In this document: positions 27,955 through 36,122 of the stretch, piece after piece
How positions within the stretch are numbered: the stretch's first letter is position 1
Layout of the letters: each line of letters begins with the position of its first letter
Assembly: GCA_013823365.1 (NCBI GenBank)
Contig: PNMC01000010.1
Coordinates: 1 to 36,731, forward strand
Length of the DNA stretch: 36,731 nucleotides
Reading direction: 5' to 3'
Source: Parvibaculum sp.
Lineage (GTDB): Bacteria > Pseudomonadota > Alphaproteobacteria > Parvibaculales > Parvibaculaceae
Notes under the pieces: generated by a model
Database searches by the model: none
What the model was told of the DNA's origin: nothing
The model's input: the letters and a program-made list of their open reading frames with translations, nothing else
Position numbers and translations under genes: made by a program

Positions 27955-28581
27955 TCAGAAGACGTCGGCGGAATTCGCCAGCGGCCGCAATTGTCTCATC
28001 AGATCTTCGGCACGCTGCACGCCTCTCGACTGCACGGGCAGGCCCGCGGCTTCGAGCCCGCGCGCGCTCCAGGTGTTGCAGGTATTGGCAAGGCTGAAAC
28101 GTCCCGTCGCCGGATAGAAGGCGCTGAAGTCGTAAAGCCCCTTCGCCGACACTTCGGCACGCGCGCCCTCCCGCGCGAAGCTTTCATGCAGATAGTCGAT
28201 CAGCACGGCGAAACTCTCCGGCGCGAATTGCAGCTCGATCTCCTCCACATCGCTGAAATATTCGGACGGCCGGGCCGTCAGCGCCGCGACATGCACAACC
28301 GCGGGCCCCGGAAAGGCCGCGCCGATGGCGGCCAGCACGCCCGCATCCGGCTCCGGATAGAAATCCGCGTCGCCCCAGCCGAATTCAAGAAAGACGGCGT
28401 CCGGAAAATCCGCGGATTCGGGAATCCGGTCCGCGGGAATATCCTCCACCGCAACGACGATGCCCGTGTGCCAGTCATTGCTGCTGACATAAACCGTATG
28501 GGCGCCTGTCATCGCGGAGACACGGGACGCTGCCGGAAACAGAGCGGCGAGCAATATCAGCGCGAGCCCGATGCCTTTCAT
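27955..28581 (-). CDS. DUF2459 family protein with signal peptide
   Basis: 'TVYVSSNDWHTGIVV', 'FLEFGWGDADFY', 'NTCNTWSARGLEAAGLPV'. Confidence 0.85.
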   Translation of the reverse strand: MKGIGLALILLAALFPAASRVSAMTGAHTVYVSSNDWHTGIVVAVEDIPADRIPESADFPDAVFLEFGWGDADFYPEPDAGVLAAIGAAFPGPAVVHVAALTARPSEYFSDVEEIELQFAPESFAVLIDYLHESFAREGARAEVSAKGLYDFSAFYPATGRFSLANTCNTWSARGLEAAGLPVQSRGVQRAEDLMRQLRPLANSADVF

Positions 28582-28589
28582 TTTCGTCC

Positions 28590-29222
28590 TCAGTCCTCGT
28601 CCGGATCGACCTTCAGCGTCGGGATCGACCAGTTGTTGAAGATGGCCAGCAGCCGGATCGTCAGCACAACGCCGCTCGACAGCCAGAAGGCAAGAAGCGG
28701 CGGCCAGCCCATCCAGTCCGCCAGCACGAACAGCGATGCGCCGCAAAGCGCTGCCAGCGCGTAAACCTCCTTGCGCAGGATGATCGGCGTCCGGTTCGCC
28801 AGCACATCGCGGACGATGCCGCCCACTATGCCGGTGATGACGCCCATCACCACCGCGATGAAGCCCGATGTGCCCATCTCCAGCGCCTTGCGCGTGCCGA
28901 GCGAGACGAAGACGGCGAGCCCCACGGCATCGGCAATGGCGACCGGCCGCCGGACCCGATGGGCAAACCGCGCAAAAGGGATGGTCGCGAGCGCCGAAAC
29001 GCCGGCGAGCATCACGTACCAAGGCGCGGCAATCCAGAAGACCGGTGCACCGAGCAGGAGATCGCGCACCGTTCCGCCACCCACGGCGACGATGATGCCG
29101 AGCACCATGACCCCGAACCAGTCCATTTGCCGCTCACCGGCGACGAGCGCGCCCGAGACCGCGAAAGCCGCAATCCCGATCAGTTGAAGTGAAAAAAGTA
29201 GGTCGATCATGTCCATCGTCAA
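28590..29222 (-). CDS. Trimeric intracellular cation channel (TRIC, formerly UPF0126) family protein
   Basis: Two repeats: 'AFAVSGALVAGERQMDWFGVMVLGIIVAVGGGTVRDLLLG' and 'GVITGIVGGIVRDVLANRTPIIL'. Confidence 0.92.
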   Translation of the reverse strand: MTMDMIDLLFSLQLIGIAAFAVSGALVAGERQMDWFGVMVLGIIVAVGGGTVRDLLLGAPVFWIAAPWYVMLAGVSALATIPFARFAHRVRRPVAIADAVGLAVFVSLGTRKALEMGTSGFIAVVMGVITGIVGGIVRDVLANRTPIILRKEVYALAALCGASLFVLADWMGWPPLLAFWLSSGVVLTIRLLAIFNNWSIPTLKVDPDED

Positions 29223-29364
29223 ACGCTAGCGCCACCGGCGCGCCGGGGCCAGCTCGTGCGGCAATCCACTTGCCCCGCCCCGCCCCTGCTGCCAATCTTG
29301 TGCAAAGCCGTAGCGGTAGCTCTCCGCTTTCCCGAGCCGGAAAACAAGCCAGAAAAGACAGGGA

Positions 29365-30483
29365 GTGCCCGCCGTGCAGGAGGACCCGCAGGATTTGCCG
29401 TCCGCAAGGCGGGAAGCAACCCCGTCCGAGGCGCCGGCTGCGCTCTACTGGCTTCTCGGCCTCGTGGCCGCCGCTCTCGCCCTGGTGGCGATCGTGCTGG
29501 GGCGGGAGTTCCTCGCTCCCCTCGCCGTGGCCATCCTGCTTTTCAGCCTCATCACCGCACTGATCGACCTCGCGAGCCATTTCCAAGTCGGCTCGCTTTC
29601 CATGCCGAACTGGCTTGCCACGCTGATCGTATCCCTGCTCTCGGCGGCGGCGCTGATGGCCTTGTTCAGCCTCCTCTCGGCGCAGATCAACGACGCGGTA
29701 GCGACGGCCTCGGACTATGCGGACCGCTCGGAGGAGGCCGTCTCCGCCCTCTTCGCCCTGCTCGGCGAGGACGCCGCCTCCGCCGCGCTGGCCGCGTTCC
29801 GCGACATCGACCTCGGCGCCTCGCTCCGCGCGCTGGCGGGATCGGCGGGAGCGCTGTTGATCTCGACCGTGCTCGTGATCCTCTATATCGGCTTCCTCTT
29901 CGCCGAGCGGCCGCACTTCTCCGCCAAGTTCGAGAGGCTCTTTCCCGATCCGCGCCGCGCCCGGCGCCTGCACCATATTCTGGGAGCGATCGGGCGCAGC
30001 GTCCGGCACTATGTTCTGGTCAAGACGGCGGTGAGCCTCGCCACCGCAGGCGTCGTCTATATCATCCTGCTGCTGCTCGGCATCGATTTCGCCGAGCCCA
30101 TCGCGACGCTTACCTTCTTCTTCAACTTCATTCCGAATATCGGCTCGATCATTGCCTCCCTGCTGCCCGCCATGGTGGCACTGGTGCAGTTCGGCGACTG
30201 GCCGATGGCGCTCATCGTGCTCTTCGGCATTGGCGCCATCCAGTTCTCCATCGGCAACATCATCGAGCCCATGCTGATGGGCCGCGCGCTGCACCTGTCG
30301 TCGCTCGCGATCATCCTGTCGCTGACATTCTGGGGCGCAGTCTGGGGTGTGGTCGGCCTCTTTCTCGCTGTGCCGATCATGGTCATGGTCATGATCGTCT
30401 GCGCCCATGTGCCGGGCCTCAAGCCGGTGGCGATCCTCCTGTCGCGCGATGGCGACCTGAACGATGAGGCGCAGGGCGGTTGA
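29365..30483 (+). CDS. AI-2E family transporter (PerM-like), probable GTG start
   Basis: 'LLLLGIDFAEPIATLTFFFNFIPNIGSIIASLLPAMVAL', 'GNIIEPMLMGRALHLSSLAIILSLTFWGAVWGVVGLFLAVPI'. Confidence 0.92.
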   Translation: MPAVQEDPQDLPSARREATPSEAPAALYWLLGLVAAALALVAIVLGREFLAPLAVAILLFSLITALIDLASHFQVGSLSMPNWLATLIVSLLSAAALMALFSLLSAQINDAVATASDYADRSEEAVSALFALLGEDAASAALAAFRDIDLGASLRALAGSAGALLISTVLVILYIGFLFAERPHFSAKFERLFPDPRRARRLHHILGAIGRSVRHYVLVKTAVSLATAGVVYIILLLLGIDFAEPIATLTFFFNFIPNIGSIIASLLPAMVALVQFGDWPMALIVLFGIGAIQFSIGNIIEPMLMGRALHLSSLAIILSLTFWGAVWGVVGLFLAVPIMVMVMIVCAHVPGLKPVAILLSRDGDLNDEAQGG

Positions 30484-30492
30484 CGGGAATGG

Positions 30493-30972
30493 TCACTCCT
30501 CTTCCTCCGGGGCGGGGGCGATCAACCGGTCGTGCAGCTTCCGGATGCTCTCATTGAGCTGATGTAGTTCCTCCTCGGACATTCCGATCCGCGCGGCCAG
30601 ATTGGCGCTGACGCGGCCGGCCACATTGCGCAGATCCCTGCCCTTGTCCAGGAGAGCGATCATGACCTGACGCTCATCCTCCGGATTGCGGATGCGGGTA
30701 AGATAGCCGCCGGCTTCGAGCCGCTTCAGCAGCGGGGTCATGGTGCTGGTCTCAAGCCGGAGCTGGGCGGCGAGTTCGCCGACAGGCCGGTTGTCCCGTT
30801 CCCAGAGCAGGTTGAGCACCAGATACTGCGCATAGGTGATGCCAAGCTCGTCCAGCACGACTTTATGAATGCGCTGGATTTCGAGGTTCGTTCCATAAAT
30901 CCAGAGGCAGATATGGTCGTCGAGCGGCGGCGGAAGGTCCGGCTTCGGATTGCGCTTGGTCATCTCTCTCAC
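30493..30972 (-). CDS. MarR family regulator, OhrR-like
   Basis: 'YAQYLVLNLLWERDNRPVGELAAQLRLETSTMTPLLKRLEAGGYLTRIRNPEDERQVMIALLDKG'; N-terminal Cys in 'HICLWIYGTN'. Confidence 0.9.
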   Translation of the reverse strand: MREMTKRNPKPDLPPPLDDHICLWIYGTNLEIQRIHKVVLDELGITYAQYLVLNLLWERDNRPVGELAAQLRLETSTMTPLLKRLEAGGYLTRIRNPEDERQVMIALLDKGRDLRNVAGRVSANLAARIGMSEEELHQLNESIRKLHDRLIAPAPEEEE

Positions 30973-31000
30973 TCCTTACCTGTAACGTCCGGCGATTTTT

Positions 31001-31093
31001 TATCGCAAAAATATCTATCGCGATAAAAATAACTGTTGACGAGAAAAGTGCAACCCATTATCTATTCCTTATCGCGATAACAATTATCGTGAC
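31001..31093. promoter_or_regulatory. Palindromic operator array: perfect TATCGCGATA at 31016-31025 and 31070-31079, each with a second TATCG half-site 15 nt away
   Basis: Direct reading of the marR/hydrolase divergent intergenic region. Confidence 0.7.
31036..31064 (+). promoter_or_regulatory. Putative promoter TTGACG-17 nt-TATCTA for the hydrolase gene
   Basis: Motif and spacing; lies between the two palindromes. Confidence 0.6.
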
Positions 31094-31113
31094 ATTATTT
31101 AAGGAGCTCAAAA

Positions 31114-32049
31114 ATGTTGAAATCCCTTCTTTCCGCGGTCGCCTTGATCTCCCTCGCGGCCTGCGAAGCCCCTGCAACCAATTCCGCCTCCCAAACCTCA
31201 GCTCAGGGAAATACGCACATGTCCACGATCACCACCAAGGACGGCAACCAGCTCTATTACAAGGACTGGGGCCCGAAAGACGCCCAGCCCATCGTGTTCC
31301 ATCATGGCTGGCCGCTGACCGCCGACGACTGGGACAACCAGATGCTGTTCTTCCTCTCGGAAGGCTACCGTGTCGTCGCTTTCGATCGCCGCGGCCAAGG
31401 CCGCTCGACCCAGACGGATATCGGCCATGACATGGACACCTTTGCGTCCGATACGGCGGACCTCGTCGCCGCGCTCGACCTGAAGAACACGGTACAGATC
31501 GGCCACTCCACCGGCGGCGGCGTCGTCGCCCGCTATGTGGCCACGGCCGAGCCGGGCCGCGTGTCCAAGGCGGTGCTGATCGGCGCGATCACACCGATCC
31601 TCGGCAAGACGGAAGCGAACCCCACCGGCATCCCGCTGGACGTGTTCGACGGCTTCCGCAAGGCGCTGATCGACAACCGGTCGCAGTACTATCTCGATCT
31701 GCCCTCCGGCCCGTTCTACGGTTTCAATCGTCCGGGTGCTGAAGTCAGCCAAGGGCTGATCCAGAACTGGTGGCGTCAGGGCATGGCCGGCAGTGCGAAG
31801 GCACAGCTCGATACGATCACGGCCTTCTCGGAGACGGACTTCACCGAAGACCTGAAGGCGATCAACGTGCCGGTCCTTGTGTTGCACGGTGAAGACGACC
31901 AGATCGTGCCCGTCGACGAAACGGCGCGCCGGGCAGTTGCCCTGCTCCCGAAGGGCAGCCTGAAGACCTATCCCGGTCTGCCCCATGGATTGTTCGCCAC
32001 CCACCCGGATGTGATCAACGCCGACCTCCTGGCATTCATCCGGAACTGA
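31114..32049 (+). CDS. Alpha/beta hydrolase (cofactor-free haloperoxidase-like) with N-terminal lipoprotein-type signal
   Basis: SD AAGGAG; 'MLKSLLSAVALISLAAC' lipobox; 'FHHGWPLTADDWDNQMLFFLSEGYRVVAFDRRGQGRS', 'GHSTGGG', 'PGLPHGLFATH'. Confidence 0.88.
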   Translation: MLKSLLSAVALISLAACEAPATNSASQTSAQGNTHMSTITTKDGNQLYYKDWGPKDAQPIVFHHGWPLTADDWDNQMLFFLSEGYRVVAFDRRGQGRSTQTDIGHDMDTFASDTADLVAALDLKNTVQIGHSTGGGVVARYVATAEPGRVSKAVLIGAITPILGKTEANPTGIPLDVFDGFRKALIDNRSQYYLDLPSGPFYGFNRPGAEVSQGLIQNWWRQGMAGSAKAQLDTITAFSETDFTEDLKAINVPVLVLHGEDDQIVPVDETARRAVALLPKGSLKTYPGLPHGLFATHPDVINADLLAFIRN

Positions 32050-32073
32050 GGCGAGACATCAACCGCACTGAAG

Positions 32074-32102
32074 CCGGGCCGCAGCAATACGGCCCGGTTT
32101 TT
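32074..32102 (+). terminator. Rho-independent terminator downstream of the hydrolase gene
   Basis: CCGGGCCG-CAGCAATA-CGGCCCGG-TTTTT. Confidence 0.85.
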
Positions 32103-32116
32103 CCACGACCGGGAAT

Positions 32117-32548
32117 CTAGAACTCGACCACCACCGACGGCGCGCTGCGCTTCGCCTCGCCGTGATACACGATCTCGATATTGTTGCCGTCGGGATCAAG
32201 CATGAAGGCGGCGTAGTAGCCGGGGTGATACTGGTCCCGGAGGCCGGGCGCGCCGAAATCGCGACCGCCATGAGCAAGCGCCGTGCGGTAGACTTCATCT
32301 ACCGTCGCCCGGTCCTTCGCCTGAAAGGCCAGATGGTTCCGCCCGGTCAATTCGCCGAATGCCGCCGGACTGCCGGCGGAGGACACGACGAACTCGTCGG
32401 CCCAGAAATAGCCGTCCGGCGTGTCGGTGACGGGAACCTCCAGCACGGCGAGAATGGCCTTGTAGAAGTCCCTGCTGGCATCGATGTCCTTCACCACGAG
32501 CTGGACATGATCGATCAGCCGGCCCCGGTGCAGTCGATTGAGTTCCAT
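32117..32548 (-). CDS. VOC (glyoxalase/dioxygenase superfamily) protein
   Basis: 'LIDHVQLVVKDIDASRDFYKAIL', 'HPGYYAAFMLDPDGNNIEIVYHG'. Confidence 0.9.
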   Translation of the reverse strand: MELNRLHRGRLIDHVQLVVKDIDASRDFYKAILAVLEVPVTDTPDGYFWADEFVVSSAGSPAAFGELTGRNHLAFQAKDRATVDEVYRTALAHGGRDFGAPGLRDQYHPGYYAAFMLDPDGNNIEIVYHGEAKRSAPSVVVEF

Positions 32549-32707
32549 GATCCTTTCCTCCCATACGTGAGTTCGTGACGTCTCCTCCCGAGAATAACGA
32601 TCGGCAAGCCCGAGGGATGCGCCCGGCACCTCGTCATGTTCTTGCATTCATCCGCTATGAAGAATATGCGTTAGTCATGACGATGTTCGTATCCACATTC
32701 TTCCCGC

Positions 32708-32757
32708 TGATCTGAACGACTGAAAGTCGTGCCGGTGCCCTTGCACCGTTCAGATCA
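32708..32757. other. Candidate three-way-junction structured element upstream of the PhyH gene
   Basis: Outer stem TGATCTGAAC/GTTCAGATCA enclosing GACT-GAA-AGTC and GGTGC-CCTT-GCACC hairpins, all perfectly paired. Confidence 0.6.
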
Positions 32758-32802
32758 AAAACGGCCTGCCGACAGCGGCGGTCGCACGGAGAATGTTTTG
32801 TC

Positions 32803-33573
32803 ATGCCCAAATCCGAGCATGCCGGCCTGACTTCGGATCAGGTCCAGACCTTCATCGACGATGGCTTCGTCAAAATCGAAAATGCTTTCAGTGCAGACCT
32901 TGCAAAAACATGCAGGGACGAATTGTGGAGCGATCTCGGTCTGTCGCCAGACGAACCGGAAAACTGGGCGCAGCCTGTGGTCCGGGTCGGGTTCAAGTCG
33001 TCGCCTCCCTTTGTCGAAGCGGCCAACACACCGGAACTGCACAAGGCCTACGATCAGCTCGTTGGCGAAGCCCGCTGGCTTCCTCCCCAGGGCCTTGGAA
33101 CCTTTCCGGTCCGCTTTCCCTCGGCAAAGTCCCCCGGCGACGATGGCTGGCACGTGGACATGAGCTTCGGCACCGACAATCCGGATTTCATGGAATGGCG
33201 GGCCAACGCGAAAAGCCGTGGGCGTGCCCTGCTGATGCTGTTCCTGTTTTCGGATGTCGGTTCCGACGATGCGCCAACCAGAATACGAAAAGGATCACAT
33301 TCGATCATCGCCCGCGAGTTGCTGCCTTATGGCGAGGCGGGCGCAACGCTCCGGCAGCTCTCCGCCGATGGCTTTGCCTCCACGGATGGATGCGATGTGG
33401 CGCTGGCGACAGGCGCGGCGGGCACGGTCTATCTGTGCCATCCCTTCATCGTCCATGCCGCGCAGCCTCACCGGGGAAAACACCCCCGCTTCATGGCGCA
33501 ACCGCCATTGCTGCCGCGCGGTGAGTCCGACCCGGCTTACTGGCGTAAGCCAGCCGAAGCTCGAAGAGCGTAG
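32803..33573 (+). CDS. Phytanoyl-CoA dioxygenase (PhyH) family protein
   Basis: 'QVQTFIDDGFVKIENAFSADLAKTCRDELW', 'DDGWHVDMSF' (HxD), distal 'HPFIVHAAQPHRGKHPRFMAQPP'. Confidence 0.88.
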   Translation: MPKSEHAGLTSDQVQTFIDDGFVKIENAFSADLAKTCRDELWSDLGLSPDEPENWAQPVVRVGFKSSPPFVEAANTPELHKAYDQLVGEARWLPPQGLGTFPVRFPSAKSPGDDGWHVDMSFGTDNPDFMEWRANAKSRGRALLMLFLFSDVGSDDAPTRIRKGSHSIIARELLPYGEAGATLRQLSADGFASTDGCDVALATGAAGTVYLCHPFIVHAAQPHRGKHPRFMAQPPLLPRGESDPAYWRKPAEARRA

Positions 33574-33578
33574 GGTGG

Positions 33579-33668
33579 CGGAGAGGATGGGATTCGAACC
33601 CACGGTACAGCTTTACACTGTACAACGGTTTAGCAAACCGCCGCCTTCAGCCACTCGGCCACCTCTCC
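33579..33668 (-). tRNA. tRNA-Ser(GCT), CCA apparently encoded (33576-33578)
   Basis: Minus strand GGAGAGGTGGCCGAGTGGCTGAAGGCGGCGGTTTGCTAAACCG...GGTTCGAATCCCATCCTCTCCG-CCA; long variable arm; anticodon GCT. Confidence 0.95.
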
Positions 33669-33768
33669 GGCGTTTCCGTGTATGCCCAAGATTGCGGGGC
33701 GCTTCAAGGCCAATATGGGCCGCAGGCCCGCCCGCCCCGCAGATTCTCCGGGCAAATCCTTTCCGCCC

Positions 33769-34668
33769 TCAGCCCTTCGGCTTGCCGTGATAGCGGATCA
33801 GCCCTTCCTGGGCCACCGAGGCGACGAGCTTGCCGTCCCGCGTATAGATCGAGCCGCGGTTGAGGCCGCGCGCGCCGGAGGCACTGGGGCTGTCCTGCGT
33901 ATAGAGCAGCCAGTCGTCGGTGCTGAACGGCCCGTGGAACCACATCGCATGGTCGAGGCTCGCCGATTGCAGCTTGCCGGAGACCCAGCTCACGCCATGC
34001 GGGCGGATGCAGGTGTCGAGAAGCGTCATGTCCGAGGCATAGGCGAGGATGCACTGATGCAGCGGGATATTGTCGCCGACGCTCTTGCGCGCGCGGAACC
34101 AGACATGCTGCAGCGGCTCCATGGGCTCGGGGTCGATATAGTCCTGCGGATTGACCGGGCGGATCTCGATCGGCCGGGGCCGCTGGAAGTGCTTGGCGAT
34201 CTCGGGCGGCAGCTTGGCGGCAATCGCCTGGCGCAATTCGCGCTCGCTGGCGAGGTCTTCCGGCATCGGCACATCCGGCATCCCGGCCTGATGCTCGAAG
34301 CCCGTCTCCGGCACCTGGAAGGAAGCCGCGAGATTGAAAATCTGCTTGCCGTGCTGGATCGCCACGACGCGCCGCGTGGTGAAGCTCTTGCCGTCGCGCG
34401 AGCGGTCCACCTCGTAGACGATCGGCACTTTCGGATCGCCCGGCCGGATGAAATAGGCGTGCAGCGAGTGGCAGACCCGCTCCTCGACCGTCCGGTAGGC
34501 GGCGACCAGCGCCTGCCCGATCACCTGCCCGCCGAACACGCGCTGCCAGCTCACATCCGGGCTGTGCCCGCGAAACAGGTTCTCCTCGATGCGCTCGAGA
34601 TCGAGCAGTTCGACCAGATCCTCGACGGACTTTTCGTCCTCTTGGGGGGAGGTATCGCTCATGGCCAC
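33769..34668 (-). CDS. tesB: Acyl-CoA thioesterase II
   Basis: 'LFRGHSPDVSWQRVFGGQVIGQALVAAYRTV', 'HSLHAYFIRPGDPKVPIVYEVDRSRDGKSFTTRRV'. Confidence 0.95.
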   Translation of the reverse strand: MAMSDTSPQEDEKSVEDLVELLDLERIEENLFRGHSPDVSWQRVFGGQVIGQALVAAYRTVEERVCHSLHAYFIRPGDPKVPIVYEVDRSRDGKSFTTRRVVAIQHGKQIFNLAASFQVPETGFEHQAGMPDVPMPEDLASERELRQAIAAKLPPEIAKHFQRPRPIEIRPVNPQDYIDPEPMEPLQHVWFRARKSVGDNIPLHQCILAYASDMTLLDTCIRPHGVSWVSGKLQSASLDHAMWFHGPFSTDDWLLYTQDSPSASGARGLNRGSIYTRDGKLVASVAQEGLIRYHGKPKG

Positions 34669-34909
34669 TCCAGACGGAAAAAGGAAAGCGCAGCGATTTC
34701 CGTCGCGGCGACGGCGGAAAACGGACTACGCAATTGCGCGGAACATAGAACATTTTGCGGCTGAGTCGATGCCGCGATTTCGCAGTCGCGAAAGAAGCCG
34801 TCGACGGAACGGCAGCCCGGCGCGGCGGCGCCGGCGCCCGGGCCCGGAGGCACATCGCGGGCGGAAACCCGCCTGCGGAAAGCCCGGTTTATCTAGCTGT
34901 TATAAGGGC

Positions 34910-35188
34910 TTACTGGTTCGCCAGCCATTCGCGGGCCTGGCGCTGCGCCTCGGCGATCTCCGCCGCGGTCATCTCGGCCGCAAGCTCGGCACGGCAGCTC
35001 CGCGCCGCAATGCTGCCCTTCATGGCCGCGAGATTGAACCACTTATGCGCCGTCACAAGGTCGGCTTCGACCCCATGGCCCGTCGAATACATCAGGCCGA
35101 GATTGTACAGCGCGTCTTCCCTGCCGCCTTCCGCGGCAAGCTCGCTCTTGTCGAGCATTTCGAGTTGCATGCGAGCCATGTTGGCCAC
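34910..35188 (-). CDS. Small Sel1-repeat (TPR-like) protein
   Basis: 'EDALYNLGLMYSTGHGVEADLVTAHKWFNLAAMKGS'. Confidence 0.85.
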   Translation of the reverse strand: MANMARMQLEMLDKSELAAEGGREDALYNLGLMYSTGHGVEADLVTAHKWFNLAAMKGSIAARSCRAELAAEMTAAEIAEAQRQAREWLANQ

Positions 35189-35199
35189 TCCTCAGATCG

Positions 35200-35247
35200 C
35201 GGCAGGTCGCCCCTGCTGCCGTATCGACGGAGTTGTCGGGCTCCGTC
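35200..35247 (-). promoter_or_regulatory. Tandem perfect hairpins in the presumed 5'-UTR of the Sel1 gene
   Basis: CGGCAG-n10-CTGCCG (35200-35221) and GACGGAG-n8-CTCCGTC (35226-35247). Confidence 0.5.
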
Positions 35248-35363
35248 CCCACATGCAAATTTCTATGCCCCCGCTGAAAAAATGGTTAACGCGCCACTCA
35301 TCATGATGCGGCATGTGAGCCACCCATCGGAAATTTCGGTCGGGTGGACGACAAGAGAACGGG

Positions 35364-35996
35364 TCAGACTTTCGGCACGTCCATGCCGCGCTGCACGGCA
35401 GGCCGCGCACCGACCGCGTCGAGCCAGCGCTGGATATTGGCGCACTCGCCCAGCGCCTCCGGCCTTGCCTTCGCGATCAGCGGAAAGGCGGCCTTCACCC
35501 AGGGATAGGTCGCCATGTCGGCGATGGAATAATCGCCGCCCATGAAGGCGGCCTCGCCCAGCCGCTTGTCGAGCACCTTCAGCAGCCGCACGGACTCATC
35601 GAGATAGCGGTTGATGGCATAGGGAATCTTCTCCGGCGCCGCATTGAGGAAATGGTTCGCCTGCCCGAGCATCGGACCGACGCCGCCCATCTGCCACATC
35701 AGCCATTCCAGCGTCTTCGCACGCTGCTCGCCCTTCGGCGCGAGGAACTTGCCGGTCTTCTCGGCGAGATAGATGAGGATCGCGCCGGATTCGAAAATGG
35801 ATACGGGGCCGCTATCGGCATCGCGATCGACGATGGCGGGTATGCGGTTGTTGGGACTGATCTTCAGAAATTCCGGCGCGAACTGCTCGTTCGTGCCGAT
35901 ATTGACGGCATGCACCTCGTAAGGCAGGCCCGTCTCTTCCAGCATGATGGCGACCTTGCGGCCGTTCGGCGTCGTCCAGGTGTAGAAATCGATCAT
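35364..35996 (-). CDS. Glutathione S-transferase family protein (YfcG/Nu-like)
   Basis: 'FYTWTTPNGRKVAIMLEETGLPYEVHAVNIG', 'SPNNRIPAIVD', 'SIFESGAILIYLAEKTG'. Confidence 0.92.
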   Translation of the reverse strand: MIDFYTWTTPNGRKVAIMLEETGLPYEVHAVNIGTNEQFAPEFLKISPNNRIPAIVDRDADSGPVSIFESGAILIYLAEKTGKFLAPKGEQRAKTLEWLMWQMGGVGPMLGQANHFLNAAPEKIPYAINRYLDESVRLLKVLDKRLGEAAFMGGDYSIADMATYPWVKAAFPLIAKARPEALGECANIQRWLDAVGARPAVQRGMDVPKV

Positions 35997-36122
35997 CGCG
36001 TCCTCCCGTTTTGCACCGGGAAGCGCAGCGGCAAATTCCGGACACACCTCCTCAGATGGATGCCAGATGGGGGCGGAGCGTGACGGTGTAAAGAGGGGAT
36101 ATCTTCTGCGGGCGAGAAAAGT

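Noticed and set aside
29134-30408. 424-aa minus-strand ORF opposite the AI-2E family transporter gene
   Set aside because: Again the charged antisense image of a membrane protein; no domain evidence.
34800-34870. Very GC-rich inverted repeats (ggcggcgccggcgcccgggcc) upstream of tesB
   Set aside because: Self-complementarity is expected by chance from the extreme GC content; no supporting context.
35310-35350. Inverted repeat CCACCC...GGGTGG downstream of the GST gene
   Set aside because: Only 6-bp arms with a long interior and no T-tract; too weak to call a terminator or operator.
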